Made by a program: the position numbers and the translations under genes. Under the pieces are notes generated by a model. That model did no database searches. It was not told the DNA's origin and saw only the letters and a list, made by a program, of their open reading frames with translations. DNA of 58,985 nucleotides, from assembly GCA_034189865.1 (NCBI GenBank), contig JAXHTV010000003.1, forward strand, positions 133,318 through 192,302, written 5' to 3'. The DNA comes from Pseudomonadota bacterium. Lineage in GTDB: Bacteria; Pseudomonadota; Gammaproteobacteria; UBA5335. Below are positions 1 to 9,098 of this stretch, piece after piece; positions within the stretch are counted from its first letter, which is position 1, and every line of letters starts with the position of its first letter.

Positions 1-207
1 CAGCGTTTTATTCGGGGCCAGTATCAGCGTGGGACGCTGAACCCGCGCAACCACATTCGCGATGGTGTAGGTCTTGCCCGAACCGGTCACGCCCAATAAA
101 GTCTGATAGGCAAGGCCGTTTTCCAGACCCTGGATCAGTTGTTCGATTGCCGCCGGTTGATCTCCCGACGGAGTATAGGTTCCACCCAGTTCAAACGCGT
201 CTTTCAT
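1..207 (-). CDS. uvrB: UvrB, excinuclease ABC subunit B (N-terminal 69 residues, cut by window edge)
   Basis: Only the first 69 codons lie in the window, reading off the left edge. UvrB is the helicase-like damage-verification subunit of nucleotide excision repair; it is loaded by UvrA and recruits UvrC. The fragment shows the typical UvrB start ([17 protein letters not shown], residues 5-21) and the Walker A motif GVTGSGKTY at residues 39-47, followed by LILAPNKTL. An in-frame TGA three codons upstream of the ATG leaves this as the only plausible start. It is divergent from the aminotransferase gene with a gap of under 70 bp, the same pairing as in Pseudomonas. Confidence 0.96.
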   Translation of the reverse strand, partial: MKDAFELGGTYTPSGDQPAAIEQLIQGLENGLAYQTLLGVTGSGKTYTIANVVARVQRPTLILAPNKTL

Positions 208-274
208 TGCGATTCAGAAGCTGCTTTCCGTATCATTGAGCCCTCGCCAAACCAGAGTCATTAGGGAGTCACGA

Positions 275-1462
275 TTGGCTACTCGTCTTTCCCAGCGCGT
301 TCAGCGCATCAAACCGTCACCAACCCTCGCCGTTACCGCGCGCGCCGCTGAATTGCGAGCAGCCGGTCAGGACGTTATCGGCCTCGGCGCGGGTGAACCC
401 GATTTCGATACACCGCCACACATCAAATCCGCGGCGACACAAGCGATCGAAAAGGGGCTCACCAAGTATACCGCGGTCGATGGCACGCCCGCTTTGAAGC
501 AAGCCATCGCGGAAAAGTTCCGTAGAGAAAACGCCTTGGAATATCGTTCAGACGAAATCCTGGTGTCCTGCGGCGCCAAACACAGTCTGTTCAACCTGTG
601 CGAAGCCATACTGGACGCAGGGGACGAAGTCATTATTCCTGCGCCCTACTGGGTATCGTATCCCGATATGGTCCTGATCGCCGACGGCAAGCCGGTCATC
701 ATCGAAACCGACATGGCGTCCGACTTTAAGATCACGCCGACGCAACTGGAGGCCGCAATCACACCGAAAACTCGGCTGCTGATTCTGAACAGCCCATCCA
801 ATCCCAGTGGCAAGGCCTACAGCGCCTCTGAACTATCCGCCTTGGGGAATGTGCTGAAGAAACATCCCGATGTCATGATCGTAAGTGACGACATCTACGA
901 GCATATTCTCTGGAATAATGGCCCGTTCCAGAACATCGTGAACGTATGCCCGGAACTCAAAGACCGAACTGCTGTAGTCAATGGTGTATCAAAAGCCTAC
1001 GCGATGACAGGTTGGCGAATCGGCTATACCGCGGGACCAGCCGATCTCATTAAAGCCATGAAAAAGATCCAGTCCCAAAGCACATCCAACCCGACCTCCA
1101 TTGCCCAGGCGGCGGCGGAAGTCGCGCTCGCGGGAGATCAGGGCTGCATTCAAGAAATGCTGAAGGCCTTTAAAGAGCGCCACGATTTCGTCGTCGGCCG
1201 ACTCAACGATCTGCCTGGGGTGAAATGCCTGCCGTCCGATGGGACATTCTATGCTTTCCCCAGCTTTCAGGGCGTGATCGATCAGCACCCTGATATTACA
1301 GACGATGTGGCCCTAGGTGAGTGGCTGCTCACCGAAGCGCTTGTTGCCCTGGTACCTGGCTCGGCGTTCGGCACGCCCGGTCATATGCGGCTTTCCTTCG
1401 CCACCAGCATGGACAACCTCAAAACCGCATTGGACCGGCTCGCGGAAGCCTTGCAGATGTGA
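275..1462 (+). CDS. aspC: PLP-dependent aspartate/aromatic-type aminotransferase (class I, subgroup I-gamma)
   Basis: Fold-type I aminotransferase, most like the I-gamma aspartate aminotransferases that use aspartate and sometimes prephenate or aromatic substrates. From the chosen start it has 395 residues. Visible motifs are AGEPDFDTP, NSPSNPSG, SDDIYEH, the PLP lysine in NGVSKAYAMTGWR (about Lys240) and the C-terminal substrate arginine in HMRLSF. I chose TTG at 275 because AGGGAG at 263-268 sits 6 nt upstream and the family normally begins LSQRVQ-IKPS; an upstream in-frame TTG at 236 would add 13 unlikely residues. Exact substrate cannot be read from sequence. Downstream comes tRNA-Asn. 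Confidence 0.9.
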   Translation: MATRLSQRVQRIKPSPTLAVTARAAELRAAGQDVIGLGAGEPDFDTPPHIKSAATQAIEKGLTKYTAVDGTPALKQAIAEKFRRENALEYRSDEILVSCGAKHSLFNLCEAILDAGDEVIIPAPYWVSYPDMVLIADGKPVIIETDMASDFKITPTQLEAAITPKTRLLILNSPSNPSGKAYSASELSALGNVLKKHPDVMIVSDDIYEHILWNNGPFQNIVNVCPELKDRTAVVNGVSKAYAMTGWRIGYTAGPADLIKAMKKIQSQSTSNPTSIAQAAAEVALAGDQGCIQEMLKAFKERHDFVVGRLNDLPGVKCLPSDGTFYAFPSFQGVIDQHPDITDDVALGEWLLTEALVALVPGSAFGTPGHMRLSFATSMDNLKTALDRLAEALQM

Positions 1463-1475
1463 TGCCAAAAGGTAG

Positions 1476-1505
1476 TTGACGTTGGCGGCACGCAATCGGT
1501 AAGAT
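1476..1505 (+). promoter_or_regulatory. Sigma70 promoter of tRNA-Asn
   Basis: TTGACG (1476-1481), an 18-nt spacer and TAAGAT (1500-1505), followed by a GC-rich stretch and the tRNA 21 nt after the -10. The -35 has five of six consensus bases. Spacing and position suit a stable-RNA promoter. Prediction from consensus only. Confidence 0.6.
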
Positions 1506-1526
1506 TTGCGCCTTCCAGCAAACGGA

Positions 1527-1602
1527 TCCCCGGTAGCTCAGTTGGTAGAGCAGGTGACTGTTAATCACCGGGTCGGCGGTTCGAGCCCGTCCCGGGGAGC
1601 CA
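1527..1602 (+). tRNA. tRNA-Asn (anticodon GTT)
   Basis: Complete 76-nt cloverleaf. The acceptor arm TCCCCGG (1527-1533) pairs with CCGGGGA (1592-1598), the discriminator is G and CCA is encoded (1600-1602). The anticodon stem GGTGA/TCACC encloses the loop CTGTTAA with anticodon GTT at 1560-1562. The D-loop (AGCTCAGTTGGTAGAGC) and T-loop (GGTTCGAGCCC) are canonical. Its place between the aminotransferase and galU matches the uvrB-aminotransferase-tRNA-Asn order of Pseudomonas. A hairpin terminator follows within 25 nt. Confidence 0.98.
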
Positions 1603-1625
1603 AAAGCTGTACAATATGCGAACTT

Positions 1626-1666
1626 AAGAGAAAGGGCCGGCTCCGAAAGAACCGGCCCTTTCTCTT
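1626..1666. terminator. Strong hairpin between tRNA-Asn and galU, probably terminating both
   Basis: A perfect 15-bp inverted repeat (1626-1640 with 1652-1666) with an 11-nt loop lies between tRNA-Asn (+) and the convergent galU (-). The arms are purine- or pyrimidine-rich (AAGAGAAAGGGCCGG), so the plus-strand transcript ends the stem with CUUUCUCUU, a partly U-rich tail. Symmetry and position suggest use by both transcripts. Confidence 0.7.
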
Positions 1667-1692
1667 GATCATGATCTTGCGTGGGATCGCTC

Positions 1693-2604
1693 TTAGTCGA
1701 GCAAGCCCTGCTCAAACGCGTGACGAAGATACTCGCGAAAATCGTCGCCGACGTCGGAGTGGCTCAAGGCATACTCAACATTCGCTTTCAGGTACCCGAG
1801 CTTGCTTCCGCAATCGTATCTCTTTCCGGCAAACTGATAAGCAAACACCTTTTCGAATTTCAGCAAATTCGCGATGGCATCTGTGAGTTGGAGCTCACCA
1901 CCAGCGCCTTTCGGCGTGGCCTCGATGAGTTCGAACACTCGCGGGTTGAGGACATACCGGCCCACCACCCCCAACTGGGAGGGAGCGTTTGCAGGGTCGG
2001 GTTTCTCAACCAGCCCACATATTTCCGTGATGCGATCGACCGGGCCGAAGGGCTCTACGACACCGTACTTCTTGATTTCGTCGCCAGGAACCTCCTGGAC
2101 TGCCAATACACTGGCTCCAAAGTCGTTGTACATATCAACCATCTGGGACATCACTGGCTTACCCTGACCTTCGATAAGATCGTCCGCCAGAATAACGGCG
2201 AAAGGCTCATCACCCACAATCGGTCGAGCACAAAGCACTGCATGCCCCAATCCCAAGGCCTCTGCCTGTCTGACATAGACACACGAGACGCCGGCCGGCA
2301 AAATGCCGCGCACCGTGTCCAATAACGCCGCCTTCCCTCTCAACTCCAGTTCATGCTCGAGCTCGTAAGCCTTGTCGAAGTGGTCGGGAATCGAACGCTT
2401 ATTCCTACCATTGACGAAGACCATCACCTCGATACCCGCAGCGGCTGCTTCTTCCACCGCATATTGAATCAGCGGTTTATCTACAACCGGCAGCATTTCC
2501 TTGGGACTGGCTTTGGTGGCAGGAAGGAAACGCGTACCTAGACCGGCAACCGGGAATACCGCCTTGCGTACTTTCGGTCGGCCGCTGTCTAACGTGGCAG
2601 TCAT
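1693..2604 (-). CDS. galU: UTP--glucose-1-phosphate uridylyltransferase
   Basis: Makes UDP-glucose from UTP and glucose-1-phosphate for cell-envelope polysaccharides, trehalose and galactose metabolism. 303 residues, normal for bacterial GalU. The nucleotidyltransferase signature [18 protein letters not shown] lies near residues 20-38, with [13 protein letters not shown] next and the metal-binding ILADDLI segment about residue 140. I chose the ATG at 2604, preceded by AAGGGG, because it gives the family's usual N-terminus; an upstream in-frame extension to 2685 is not conserved-looking. It is transcribed toward tRNA-Asn. Confidence 0.95.
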   Translation of the reverse strand: MTATLDSGRPKVRKAVFPVAGLGTRFLPATKASPKEMLPVVDKPLIQYAVEEAAAAGIEVMVFVNGRNKRSIPDHFDKAYELEHELELRGKAALLDTVRGILPAGVSCVYVRQAEALGLGHAVLCARPIVGDEPFAVILADDLIEGQGKPVMSQMVDMYNDFGASVLAVQEVPGDEIKKYGVVEPFGPVDRITEICGLVEKPDPANAPSQLGVVGRYVLNPRVFELIEATPKGAGGELQLTDAIANLLKFEKVFAYQFAGKRYDCGSKLGYLKANVEYALSHSDVGDDFREYLRHAFEQGLLD

Positions 2605-2672
2605 ATAACACCCCTTAGCTTCTTCCGGAACAGTCTCCGGACTAAAAAACGACGCTTCGCTCCCCACCGAAA

Positions 2673-2701
2673 CGAAAGGCCTCACAATCGGAGGCCCTTC
2701 G
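2673..2701 (-). terminator. Hairpin downstream of the ComEA-like gene
   Basis: On the minus strand, CGAAGGGCCTC pairs with GAGGCCTTTCG (11 bp, one G-U) around a 7-nt loop, starting 12 nt after the comEA-like stop codon and ending before galU. It is followed by only three T, so it is a moderate intrinsic terminator candidate. Confidence 0.55.
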
Positions 2702-2713
2702 CTTTTTGTTCTT

Positions 2714-2986
2714 CTACTTCGGATCCTTCAACTGGACATCACTTCGAATCTTGTCCAACGTACCCGGGCCAATACCTTTGACCTTGAGCAAGTCGTCGAT
2801 AGACTGGAAGGAACCATGTTTCTTGCGATATTCGACAATCGCTTCAGCCTTCTTCGGCCCAATGTGATCCAGGGCCTCCGCAATATCTTCGGCAGTGGCG
2901 CTATTAACATTAACCGCTGCACCCAATGCTTGCGCCGCGAACAACATCGCCGCAAAGAATACCAAAGCTTTAATTCCGTCTTTCAT
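2714..2986 (-). CDS. ComEA-type helix-hairpin-helix DNA-binding protein with signal peptide
   Basis: Small secreted 90-residue protein. Residues 1-23 look like a signal peptide (hydrophobic [17 protein letters not shown] with an Ala-rich cleavage region). The rest is two helix-hairpin-helix units, [14 protein letters not shown] and [12 protein letters not shown], the ComEA repeat that binds DNA without sequence specificity. In competent bacteria ComEA draws incoming DNA through the periplasm. Single-domain forms like this are common in gammaproteobacteria, and no other competence gene is in the window, so a role in uptake is inferred. GGAG 8 nt before the ATG supports the start. Confidence 0.85.
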   Translation of the reverse strand: MKDGIKALVFFAAMLFAAQALGAAVNVNSATAEDIAEALDHIGPKKAEAIVEYRKKHGSFQSIDDLLKVKGIGPGTLDKIRSDVQLKDPK

Positions 2987-3082
2987 TAGTTACGCTCCTT
3001 TTTGTTCTGTACCCCGGCGCGGGTGATCGCCTCCGGGGTGGGGGTTTTAACATGTTGTTAAGCAACACTGCAAGCAAAGAGG

Positions 3083-4285
3083 TCAAGACAATCCGGGCAC
3101 GCGGGAGTATCCCTGTAGATAGGCCTGAGTGGGTATGACGGTGTTCCACTGCTTACAACTCGGGCATTGCCAGTGCAAAGTTCGACCGGAAAAACCGCAG
3201 TTTTGGCACTTGAAATGGTCTCTCTGTTCAACGATGCCGATCAAGCCCTCATGAACCAGCCGAACCAACTCCTCGTCGTCGTCCACACCACGCTTTCGCC
3301 ATGAATCCACAAAGCCGGCAAGCCCTTCGACGTCGGGTTTATTAGCGACAAAACGGGCAAAATCACTCTTGAGTTCCGAAGGGTCAGCAAAACGGGCATC
3401 GAATGAACTCACAGCGCCAGCCGGTTTGATTGGCCGAATCTTGTCGGCCAACTCTTGAATGAAACGTGTTTCACCACGAAAATCCCCCAACCGTCCATAG
3501 CATTGCCGAACCGTTTCGACGATCTCGCCTGAGAAACGCACATCCTGATCGAGAACCGCTTTATAGTGCCGGATGGCTTGGCGAAAATCCCCTCTATCTG
3601 CTGCAACCCGACCCCGGAGCATACTCACCCGAACGCAATGCCGGTCCGCCGATAGCGCCTGGCGGAGCAACCTTTCTGCTCGCTGCACCTCACCGGCAGA
3701 AATCGCGGACTCAGCCAATTCGCAGCAATACTGCGCGATAAGTTGCTGTGTTTGCTCTCTATCCGCATCTTTCAGGCTCCGGGCGATTTCCACGGCCTGA
3801 GTCCAGTCTCGCTCTTGTTCGTAGATTTGAAGCAGAAGACGCAATGCGTCATCTGACTTTGGACGCCCCTCCGTCAACTCTAGAAGCAACGCCTCGGCCC
3901 GATCAAGTAACCCGGCCTTGAGATAATCTTGTGCGAGCTCGAAAAGTGCACGGTCTCGATACTGGCCACGCAAGGTTGGACGGGCGATCAGATTCTGGTG
4001 AATACGAATAGCCCGCTCGACTTCTCCTCGTCGCCTGAACAATGTACCAAGGGCCATATGCGTATCGACCGTATCATTGTCGACTTCCGCAAGCCGAATG
4101 AACACCTCGATTGCTTTGTCTTGTTGTTCATTAATGAGGTAATTCATTCCCTCCAAATAATCGCTTGCTAACCGATGCGAGGGTTCGGTCTCGCTCCGGC
4201 CGTGGCGTCTGGCTATCATCCAGCCCGACAAGGCAGCAACTGGCAGGAGAAGAAATAACGTAACGACTGGAAGGTCAACGGGCAT
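3083..4285 (-). CDS. lapB: LapB, lipopolysaccharide assembly protein B (TPR and rubredoxin-like)
   Basis: Inner-membrane-anchored regulator of LPS synthesis; in E. coli it binds FtsH and YejM and drives LpxC proteolysis. The 400-residue protein has one N-terminal membrane helix (about residues 5-23), a long TPR-rich cytoplasmic part and a C-terminal four-cysteine rubredoxin-type knuckle (Cys360, Cys363, Cys374, Cys377; CQNCG and CPSC). Length and layout match E. coli LapB (YciM). It overlaps lapA by 11 bp, so the two are probably co-translated. Confidence 0.95.
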   Translation of the reverse strand: MPVDLPVVTLFLLLPVAALSGWMIARRHGRSETEPSHRLASDYLEGMNYLINEQQDKAIEVFIRLAEVDNDTVDTHMALGTLFRRRGEVERAIRIHQNLIARPTLRGQYRDRALFELAQDYLKAGLLDRAEALLLELTEGRPKSDDALRLLLQIYEQERDWTQAVEIARSLKDADREQTQQLIAQYCCELAESAISAGEVQRAERLLRQALSADRHCVRVSMLRGRVAADRGDFRQAIRHYKAVLDQDVRFSGEIVETVRQCYGRLGDFRGETRFIQELADKIRPIKPAGAVSSFDARFADPSELKSDFARFVANKPDVEGLAGFVDSWRKRGVDDDEELVRLVHEGLIGIVEQRDHFKCQNCGFSGRTLHWQCPSCKQWNTVIPTQAYLQGYSRVPGLS

Positions 4286-4565
4286 CTTTGATGGGGAGAT
4301 CTCGCAAATTTGCGATCTCTTTCTCCGCCAAACCCCGATGTTTCTCGGCGGTCCGAATTCGGGAGCGGGCTCGCAGCCACGGTCTTAGCATACTGACACA
4401 ACCCAGAAACCATCCCGCCGCCAGCGCGCCCAGCAACAAATACGACAACGATATTTGCTGGCGATCCAAGAAGTAGTCAAACATCACCGGCTGCCCGTTT
4501 AGCCAAGCAAAGCTCGCTCCCACGAGAGCCACGATCAATACGATAGCAAGTTTGAGGATACGCAC
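4275..4565 (-). CDS. lapA: LapA domain inner-membrane protein (YciS/DUF1049)
   Basis: Small membrane partner of LapB. About 96 residues with two hydrophobic segments (near residues 4-20 and 40-60) and a basic, coiled-coil-like tail, as in E. coli YciS. I prefer GTG at 4565 because AGGAG lies 9 nt upstream; the TTG at 4571 would leave only 3 nt. It follows ihfB and overlaps lapB, so ihfB-lapA-lapB is a likely transcript. Confidence 0.88.
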   Translation of the reverse strand: MRILKLAIVLIVALVGASFAWLNGQPVMFDYFLDRQQISLSYLLLGALAAGWFLGCVSMLRPWLRARSRIRTAEKHRGLAEKEIANLRDLPIKDAR

Positions 4566-4681
4566 GGCCAAATACTCCTTTTAAATATCATCACCTTAAA
4601 AGAACAACTCGACCTTGCTCCTAAGTTGTTCGCGATGGCAATCCATATTGGGTTCGCGCGACAAAACGTGGATGCGTCAAA

Positions 4682-4981
4682 TTATCGGATTGACTTATTC
4701 TGATTCTGATTAACTCGCTCTCTAAGCTCCTTGCCTGGCTTGAAGTGAGGAACATATTTTTCAGGCAGCGCGACAGGTTCTCCGGTTTTGGGGTTACGCC
4801 CCATCCGTGGAGGACGATGGTGCAACGAGAAGCTCCCAAATCCCCGAATCTCGATTCTTTCACCTTCGGCCAAGGCCACGCTCATGATATCGAGAATACT
4901 CTTAACCGCCAGCTCAATGTCTTTATGTTCGAGATGCGATTGCTGACGTGCGATCTCGTCTATTAGCTCAGATTTGGTCAT
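4682..4981 (-). CDS. ihfB: Integration host factor subunit beta
   Basis: One half of the IHF heterodimer, which bends DNA sharply at specific sites. The 99-residue protein starts [11 protein letters not shown] and carries the HU/IHF arm with [19 protein letters not shown], including the proline that intercalates in DNA, then the [16 protein letters not shown]-terminal helix. The ATG at 4981 gives the canonical N-terminus; a longer upstream frame adds 15 unrelated residues. Order rpsA-ihfB-lapA-lapB is widely kept in gammaproteobacteria. Confidence 0.97.
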   Translation of the reverse strand: MTKSELIDEIARQQSHLEHKDIELAVKSILDIMSVALAEGERIEIRGFGSFSLHHRPPRMGRNPKTGEPVALPEKYVPHFKPGKELRERVNQNQNKSIR

Positions 4982-5067
4982 TATGGAATGGATCCTTTGC
5001 AACGAAGTGCGCCCCAATACCGACAAGGGCGGATCAATCTCGAAAAATGCTTATATTTGGGATTCTT

Positions 5068-5093
5068 AGGGCCGGCATGAGGCAGCCGGCCCT
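5068..5093 (-). terminator. Hairpin between rpsA and ihfB
   Basis: Perfect 9-bp stem AGGGCCGGC (5068-5076) with GCCGGCCCT (5085-5093) and an 8-nt loop, 15 nt after the rpsA stop on the minus strand. No U-run follows, so it may slow polymerase, stabilise the rpsA 3' end or limit read-through to ihfB rather than terminate fully. Confidence 0.5.
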
Positions 5094-5108
5094 GATTTGG
5101 ATACGCGC

Positions 5109-6791
5109 CTACTCGTCTTCTTTCTGGACTGACATCTGCTCTTTGAGCAGATCACCTAAGGTAGCGGCGCCGGTTTGAGTACTGCGATTGTAGTCTTCAA
5201 CCGCCTCTTTCTCTTCCTGGATTTCTTTCGCCTTGATTGAAAGGCCGATACCGCGGTTCTTACGATCCACACCGACAATGCGAGCTTCTATTTCTTCGCC
5301 GACATTGAGGACCGATCGAGCATCTTCGATGCGGTCACGGGAGATCTCCGAGACCGAAAGGTAGCCCTGCAGGCCTTCGGCCAACTCCAAGGTCGCGCCC
5401 TTGGGGTCGACCTCCGTAACGCGCCCCGTCACAACCGTACCCCGCGGGTGTGATGCCAAGTAACCAGCGAACGGATCTTGTTCGAGTTGTTTAATGCCGA
5501 GTGAAATGCGCTCACGTTCAGCATCTACCTGTAACACCACCGCCTCGACTTCATCCCCTTTCTTGAACTGATGTACCGACTCTTCACCGGCTTCGTTCCA
5601 GGCGATGTCCGACAAATGAACCAGACCATCAATCCCACCGTCGAGACCGATAAAGATCCCGAAATCGGTGATGGATTTGATAGTGCCGCTGATTCGATCA
5701 CCTTTGTTGTGTTTTTCCGCGAAATCACGCCAAGGGTTGGGTTGAACTTGCTTCATGCCCAGCGATACCCGGCGACGGGCTTCGTCGATATCCAGCACCA
5801 TCACTTCGACTTCATCGCCGACTGCCACAAGTTTATTGGGATTGACGTTCTTGTTGGTCCAGTCCATCTCGGAAACGTGGACCAAGCCTTCGACACCCTC
5901 TTCGATCTCGACGAAACAGCCATAGTCGGTGATGTTCGTAACTTTGCCGAACAACCGGGTTCCCGTGGGATAACGACGCGCAATGTCTTCCCAAGGATCG
6001 GCACCGAGCTGCTTCAGCCCCAGAGAAACCCGCTTCCGTTCGCGATCGAATTTGAGCACCTTGACATCGATCTCATCGCCGACATTGACGACTTCCGAAG
6101 GATGCTTCACTCGCTTCCAAGCCATATCGGTGATGTGCAACAGCCCATCGATACCGCCCAAGTCGATAAACGCACCGTAGTCGGTCAGGTTCTTCACGAT
6201 ACCCTTGACGACGCTGCCCTCTTGTAACGTATCGAGCAATGCTTCACGTTCGGCACTGTACTCTTCTTCGACAACCGCGCGCCGAGAGACGACCACGTTG
6301 TTGCGCCGACGATCAAGCTTGATAACTTTAAATTCAAGCTCTTTACCTTCGAGATAGGTGGTATCCCGTACCGGCCGAACGTCAACCAAAGAACCCGGCA
6401 GAAACGCTCGAACCTCGTCAATTTCGACGGTGTAGCCGCCTTTCACCTTGCCGGTCATAAAGCCCTTGACCAGTTCATCCTTCTCAAACGCGGCCTCCAA
6501 CTGAGCCCAGGAACGGGCGCGCTTGGCTTTTTCGCGCGATAGAATGGTCTCACCGAATCCATCCGCAACCGTATCTAATGCAACTTCGACTTCATCTCCT
6601 TCCGAGATTTCCAACTTCCCTTCTTCGTTGAAGAATTGGGAAGCGGGAATAACACCTTCGGACTTAAAGCCGGCATTAACAATGACGTTGCCTCCGCGGA
6701 TCGCCACGATGGTGCCGGTCACGATGGACCCGGGCTGCATGGCTTGACCGCGTAAGCTCTCTTCAAACAGTTCGGCGAAACTTTCAGACAT
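5109..6791 (-). CDS. rpsA: 30S ribosomal protein S1
   Basis: Largest ribosomal protein; binds mRNA and helps initiation on structured or weak Shine-Dalgarno messages. The 560 residues hold six S1 RNA-binding repeats, beginning near residues 20, 104, 190, 277, 364 and 450; repeats 3-5 share the form TDYGAFI-GG-DGL-H-SD. Size matches E. coli S1 (557). The start has only a distant AGGA about 12 nt upstream, like the weak SD of enterobacterial rpsA, where S1 represses its own translation. A separate promoter and hairpin leader lie upstream. Confidence 0.97.
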   Translation of the reverse strand: MSESFAELFEESLRGQAMQPGSIVTGTIVAIRGGNVIVNAGFKSEGVIPASQFFNEEGKLEISEGDEVEVALDTVADGFGETILSREKAKRARSWAQLEAAFEKDELVKGFMTGKVKGGYTVEIDEVRAFLPGSLVDVRPVRDTTYLEGKELEFKVIKLDRRRNNVVVSRRAVVEEEYSAEREALLDTLQEGSVVKGIVKNLTDYGAFIDLGGIDGLLHITDMAWKRVKHPSEVVNVGDEIDVKVLKFDRERKRVSLGLKQLGADPWEDIARRYPTGTRLFGKVTNITDYGCFVEIEEGVEGLVHVSEMDWTNKNVNPNKLVAVGDEVEVMVLDIDEARRRVSLGMKQVQPNPWRDFAEKHNKGDRISGTIKSITDFGIFIGLDGGIDGLVHLSDIAWNEAGEESVHQFKKGDEVEAVVLQVDAERERISLGIKQLEQDPFAGYLASHPRGTVVTGRVTEVDPKGATLELAEGLQGYLSVSEISRDRIEDARSVLNVGEEIEARIVGVDRKNRGIGLSIKAKEIQEEKEAVEDYNRSTQTGAATLGDLLKEQMSVQKEDE

Positions 6792-6942
6792 GAAACGTAT
6801 CTATCCTAAATAAATCGTTGTGAAACCGACCATCAATCAGGAAGGAATCACGGGTTATCCTTCGCAGAGCGAAGGCTGGTTTGCCACATTTGCGACAACG
6901 ATGAAGCTGCCGCAACCGAAACCACCTCGAGTTTAGGTGGTA
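6792..6942 (-). promoter_or_regulatory. rpsA 5' untranslated leader with stem-loops
   Basis: About 145 nt of untranslated leader are predicted between the rpsA promoter and its ATG. It contains a CCTTCGC-AGA-GCGAAGG hairpin (6859-6875) and a CCACCT/AGGTGG stem (6922-6940) near the 5' end, then an AT-rich run up to the start. In E. coli, rpsA autoregulation depends on leader hairpins and a weak SD; the arrangement here resembles that, but regulation is inferred. The open frame through this interval has no coding look. Confidence 0.5.
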
Positions 6943-6971
6943 TAAATACTGACGCGTTCGTCTGTAGACAA
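6943..6971 (-). promoter_or_regulatory. Sigma70 promoter of rpsA
   Basis: Read on the minus strand: TTGTCT (6971-6966), 17-nt spacer, TATTTA (6948-6943). It lies in the 246-bp gap between cmk and rpsA and would start transcription near 6936. Good consensus fit; not tested. Confidence 0.6.
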
Positions 6972-7037
6972 ACGCAACGTCACAGGACGTGCCATTCAAC
7001 GACTCAATTCGTTCGCTAAAACACGACCGACACAAAA

Positions 7038-7772
7038 CTAGCCGCTACCGGGAACGAGGCCTCGTTTTACTGCCAAATCAACCACATAAGAAAACACGTC
7101 GTCGATTCCTAATGCGGTAGAATCCACCGTCACCGCATCATCGGCCGGACGCAAAGGGGATACGGAACGATTCGTGTCCCGCAGATCCCGTGCCCGCACC
7201 TCGGCTGCGAGTTGCGAGAGATTAGCATTTAACCCCATTTCCTTCAACTGCTTATAGCGCCTCTCCGCCCGCATTTCAGCACTGGCGACGAGAAAAACTT
7301 TAAGTGGCGCGTCGGGAAAAACAACCGTCCCCATATCTCGCCCATCGGCCACTAATCCCGGCCGTCTCAAAAATCCGCGCTGCGTACCCATCAATGCCTG
7401 TCTGACCTGCGGATGAACGGCAACTCGTGAGGCGGCTTCTCCGGTTTTTTCATCCCGGACTCTGGTGGTTACGTCGCGCTCTCCCAGGAGTATCCGTTCT
7501 TCATAGTCGTCCGTGACTTCAAATCGAACGATCAAATCCGCCGCTGCCGCAGCCAATTTTGCTTCATCGTTCAGTGCGATACCGGAATCCAACGCGTCGA
7601 TGGCCACCAAACGATACAGGGCGCCGCTATCCAGGAGATTCCAATTCAAATGTTTTGCCAGCCGCCGGCTTAGGGTACCTTTACCGGAGCCGCTAGGACC
7701 GTCAACGCAAATAATGGGGATAGCGGTACCCGAACGCTCAGCTGCAATAACCGTTTCGTCGCGCTCAGTCAT
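7038..7772 (-). CDS. cmk: Cytidylate kinase
   Basis: Phosphorylates CMP and dCMP with ATP. The 244-residue protein has the P-loop GPSGSGKGT at residues 25-33, the NMP-binding segment LDSGALYRL, and the GRDMGTVVFPDA region of Cmk. Its ATG at 7772 overlaps the aroA stop by 8 bp, so translation is likely coupled. The N-terminus is some 14 residues longer than in many Cmk proteins. Order aroA-cmk-rpsA matches Pseudomonas. Confidence 0.95.
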   Translation of the reverse strand: MTERDETVIAAERSGTAIPIICVDGPSGSGKGTLSRRLAKHLNWNLLDSGALYRLVAIDALDSGIALNDEAKLAAAAADLIVRFEVTDDYEERILLGERDVTTRVRDEKTGEAASRVAVHPQVRQALMGTQRGFLRRPGLVADGRDMGTVVFPDAPLKVFLVASAEMRAERRYKQLKEMGLNANLSQLAAEVRARDLRDTNRSVSPLRPADDAVTVDSTALGIDDVFSYVVDLAVKRGLVPGSG

Positions 7773-9090
7773 CCGCGACCTCAATGGACAAGCCCGTCCT
7801 CTGAGCGATCTCGACAAATCCGGGGAACGAAGTCTCGACATTTCGACATTGCTTGATGCGGATGGGCGATCGGGCCCGAAGACCGGCCATCGCCATGGCC
7901 ATTGCCACCCGGTGATCACCGTGGCTGTCGATCTCCCCGCCCATCATCCGGCCACCGCGAATACAGATACCATCCGGCGTTGTTTGGGCGGCGATACCCA
8001 CAACATTGAGCGCATCGGCCATCACCGAAAGCCGATCACTTTCTTTGACGCGCAACTCCTCCGCACCGGTCAATCGTGTCTCGCCTTCGGCGCATGCCGC
8101 GGCGACGAAAATGACGGGGAACTCGTCAATCGCCAAAGGCACTAATTCAACCGGTATCTCTATACCCTTCAAGTTGGCGGAACGGACGCGAATATCCGCC
8201 ACCGGCTCGGCTCCCATATCCGGCAACCGCTGGACTTCGATATCCCCGCCCATCAGCCGAAGTATATCGATGATTCCAGTTCGGGTCGGATTGATCCCGA
8301 CCTTTCGAAGCACAATGTCGGAATCCGGTGCGATACTCGCCCCCACCATCCAAAATGCGGCCGAAGAGATATCTGCCGGCACTTCGATTGGGCGGCCCGT
8401 CAATTGCCCACCAGACCGAATTTCCACTCGCCCGGACTCGACGATCAGCGGATAACCAAGACTTTGCAGCATTCGCTCGGTGTGGTCGCGTGTGGGCGCC
8501 GGCTCATATACGATCGTGCGGCCGGTCGCGTACAAGCCAGCCAAAATAATTGCGGATTTAACTTGCGCACTGGCGACCGGCAATCGGTATTCGATGCCGC
8601 GCAGCGTTTGTCCGCCCCGTATTTTCAGCGGCGCGGTGCCCGCCTCCGACGATTCGATCTGCGCCCCCATCAATTGCAGGGGCTCGATCACGCGCCGCAT
8701 GGGCCGGCGATTCAACGACTCATCACCCGCCAGCTCGCTGTCGAAACGCTGGGCACTCAATAGACCGGAGAGCAGACGCATGGATGTACCCGAATTCCCG
8801 AGATCCAAAGCACCACTTGCCTCCCTCAAGCCAGCCAGCCCGACACCGTGGATCGTCACGCTTCGGTCTTTCGGACCTTCGATCGACACCCCCATGGCCC
8901 GAAATGCATCACGTGTGGCCAAGCAATCCAACCCATCGAGAAAACCTGTCACTTGCGAACGACCGTCCGCTAACGCACCCAGCATGATGGAGCGGTGCGA
9001 AATCGATTTATCGCCGGGCACCTGGACAGGACCCTGCAGGCAACCGCCGGGTTGGACGACGTAAGTGTTATCGACAAAGGTTTTAGACAC
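7765..9090 (-). CDS. aroA: 3-phosphoshikimate 1-carboxyvinyltransferase (EPSP synthase)
   Basis: Sixth step of the shikimate pathway: joins PEP to shikimate-3-phosphate. 441 residues in two EPSPS domains, with PGDKSISHRSIMLGALA near residue 25, LGNSGTSMRLL near 95, RPMRRV, VASAQVKSAIILAGL, and ELRVKESDRL with SHGDHRVAM near the C-terminus. The GNSGTSMRLL and RPMRRV segments resemble Bacillus-type rather than enterobacterial (GNAGTAMRPL) enzymes. It ends inside the cmk start and begins 8 bp after the tyrA stop. Confidence 0.96.
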   Translation of the reverse strand: MSKTFVDNTYVVQPGGCLQGPVQVPGDKSISHRSIMLGALADGRSQVTGFLDGLDCLATRDAFRAMGVSIEGPKDRSVTIHGVGLAGLREASGALDLGNSGTSMRLLSGLLSAQRFDSELAGDESLNRRPMRRVIEPLQLMGAQIESSEAGTAPLKIRGGQTLRGIEYRLPVASAQVKSAIILAGLYATGRTIVYEPAPTRDHTERMLQSLGYPLIVESGRVEIRSGGQLTGRPIEVPADISSAAFWMVGASIAPDSDIVLRKVGINPTRTGIIDILRLMGGDIEVQRLPDMGAEPVADIRVRSANLKGIEIPVELVPLAIDEFPVIFVAAACAEGETRLTGAEELRVKESDRLSVMADALNVVGIAAQTTPDGICIRGGRMMGGEIDSHGDHRVAMAMAMAGLRARSPIRIKQCRNVETSFPGFVEIAQRTGLSIEVADD

Positions 9091-9098
9091 TCGATTTC

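Noticed and set aside
1506-1886. Plus-strand frame running through the tRNA-Asn gene
   Set aside because: It contains the whole tRNA and the terminator stem, so it is not a protein gene.
6784-7035. Minus-strand 83-codon frame between cmk and rpsA
   Set aside because: It overlaps the rpsA promoter and leader hairpins and shows no protein-like composition.
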